13,937 nt of DNA from contig JAKBAL010000005.1 in assembly GCA_021809225.1 (NCBI GenBank), positions 1 through 13,937 on the forward strand, in the 5' to 3' direction. A program made the translations under genes and the position numbers. Position 1 is the stretch's first letter; every line of letters starts with the position of its first letter. The DNA is from Pseudomonadota bacterium. GTDB taxonomy: Bacteria; Pseudomonadota; Alphaproteobacteria; UBA9655. Under the pieces are notes generated by a model. The model saw only the letters and a list, made by a program, of their open reading frames with translations, had not been told where the DNA came from and ran no database searches. Positions 12,852 through 13,937 of the stretch are shown piece by piece.

Positions 12852-13937
12852 ATGAAAAAATTTGCTTTCAAATTAGCGTTATTATGCGGAATTGTAGCTT
12901 CAATCAACTGCCCCTCTTGGGCTGGAAAACATAACCCGGAACCGCTTGTGGACATAACTAGCAAAGTTGTTTCCCGCAACTTGTTAAAACCAAATAAACC
13001 AGAAGAAGAGCTGGAGGAAATTTACAGCTACATGACCACTCAGCTCCCTTCTGCAGTTCATCTCCCTCTCTTAAAAATGTTTTCCTTCAAAATTTTCCTT
13101 GGTTTATACGATAAAGCCAACAGAGAAATAGAAAGAAAATCAAAGACAGAAGAGAAGTGTATAGCTGAAGAAGAATTAATTGATAGTCTTAGAAAATTTT
13201 CTGAAAACATCAAAGCTACAATTAACACTCCTCCCCCAAAAAACGACCAAAAATTGATGGTTCATTGCACACGGGGTGGTTACACTTTGGAGCCATATCC
13301 AGTAATTATGGAATCTTTTCAAGCGCTTGCCCAAGGCCCTTTCTCAAACATTTCTCTTGAAGAAGAGCATGTTCTGGATAGCCTTGACCATACACAACTA
13401 CAGGCTTTAATTGAATCTCCAATCATTAAGACACTCAACATTACTGCCATCAAGAAGTCAAAAAAAGGAATAAAAGATCTGTTTGTGGTGAGCGATCGTG
13501 ATCCACAAAAACTCATCTTTCCTGCCCTTACTTGTTTGAATTTTACGGCTTATGCTAGGTATATTGACAGGGAGCATCCTATCGATGATGAGGACCTCTT
13601 TTCCCTTCTTCATAGCCCGGTTCTTGAAAACTTAGAAAGATTAGATTTAGAGTACAATTCGATTTCAAATACTGGAATCTCGGCCATGAGTTGGTGCAAT
13701 AAAATGGGAAAAGTAAAGCACTTAAATCTAGCAAGGAATATTTATAATGACGATGGTGTTATATCCATGCTTCGAAGTCAAGCTTTCAAGCACCTGATTT
13801 CTTTAGATTTATCTGGAAAATATGATATCATGCCGCGCCTTGGGGACAGAACTGCGGAAGCTCTTTCTCAATATCCCCATTTTCAAAAGTTGAAGCGGTT
13901 AGATTTACACTCCCATGCGATAACAGAGTTAGGCTTT
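12852..13937 (+). CDS. Secreted leucine-rich-repeat protein, partial (runs off right edge)
   Basis: The frame is open for 362 codons from the ATG at 12852 to the window end, with no stop. It starts with a signal peptide (MKKFAFKLALLCGIVASINC, cleavage after SWA at 24). A helical region follows (about 30-125, with a charged stretch REIERKSKTEEK). From about residue 189 come leucine-rich repeats of the ribonuclease-inhibitor type. Examples are LENLERLDLEYNSISNTGI (258-276), VKHLNLARNIYNDDGV, HLISLDLSGKYD and LKRLDLHSHAITELGF at the edge, with two looser units before (IIKTLNITAI, ALTCLNFTAY). The ribosome site is weak (AGGGTG). No enzyme motif is seen. Secreted LRR proteins in host-associated bacteria often bind host proteins; that role is inferred. 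The C-terminal part is outside the window. Confidence 0.88.
   Translation, partial: MKKFAFKLALLCGIVASINCPSWAGKHNPEPLVDITSKVVSRNLLKPNKPEEELEEIYSYMTTQLPSAVHLPLLKMFSFKIFLGLYDKANREIERKSKTEEKCIAEEELIDSLRKFSENIKATINTPPPKNDQKLMVHCTRGGYTLEPYPVIMESFQALAQGPFSNISLEEEHVLDSLDHTQLQALIESPIIKTLNITAIKKSKKGIKDLFVVSDRDPQKLIFPALTCLNFTAYARYIDREHPIDDEDLFSLLHSPVLENLERLDLEYNSISNTGISAMSWCNKMGKVKHLNLARNIYNDDGVISMLRSQAFKHLISLDLSGKYDIMPRLGDRTAEALSQYPHFQKLKRLDLHSHAITELGF

Noticed and set aside
1..13937. CRISPR array, tRNA or rRNA genes
   Set aside because: No regularly spaced repeats, cloverleaf with CCA-like acceptor, or rRNA-like conserved segments were seen on either strand.

Overview
The window is AT-rich (roughly 40% GC by eye). 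It carries many proteins with N-terminal signal peptides, long helical-repeat and leucine-rich-repeat (LRR) proteins of the effector or surface type, several decaying genes, and one dispersed palindromic repeat. This mix, with alphaproteobacterial-looking enzymes, suggests a host-associated (intracellular) alphaproteobacterium of the Holosporales/Paracaedibacter/Rickettsiales kind. That assignment is inference; no rRNA or marker gene is present.

Left part (1-5750). An exported Fe-type superoxide dismutase, a cupin, an exported rhodanese and an exported MoaB/MogA-like protein all lie on the minus strand. The cupin gene is broken by an in-frame amber codon, and a second, heavily decayed cupin copy lies near 812-904. 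Between the two cupin copies, on the plus strand, sits an isolated 835-aa secreted protein built of about 34-residue helical repeats. A short Lys/Glu-rich peptide ORF and a hairpin follow the MoaB-like gene.

Middle (5830-7660). A TetR-family repressor is divergent from two SnoaL/NTF2-like proteins, one exported and one cytosolic. The shared promoter region holds two near-identical palindromic operators placed exactly where they would repress both promoters. This is the clearest regulatory unit in the window. A 92-bp palindromic repeat of the CATTGCGA...TCGCAATG type lies just after the operon.

Right-middle (7860-10162). A small phosphoglycosyl transferase is followed by a possible fragment of a UDP-GlcNAc 2-epimerase, then an EamA/DMT transporter. 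A small membrane protein gene comes next, and its 5' end has been replaced by the C-terminal fragment of a tyrosine recombinase, marking an old integration scar.

Right (10163-13937). An archaeal-type ATPase fused to a DUF234 PD-(D/E)XK-like domain faces a convergent AbiEi-type antitoxin homologue with no AbiEii toxin beside it; this looks like a defence or mobile-element remnant. A long intergenic stretch then holds structured RNA potential, a strong rho-independent terminator and a possible leader peptide. It precedes a secreted LRR protein that runs off the right edge.

No single complete new system is proven. The best candidates for follow-up are the TetR/twin-SnoaL unit, the secreted repeat protein flanked by two cupin copies, the secreted MoaB homologue, and the orphan AbiEi beside the ATPase-nuclease.
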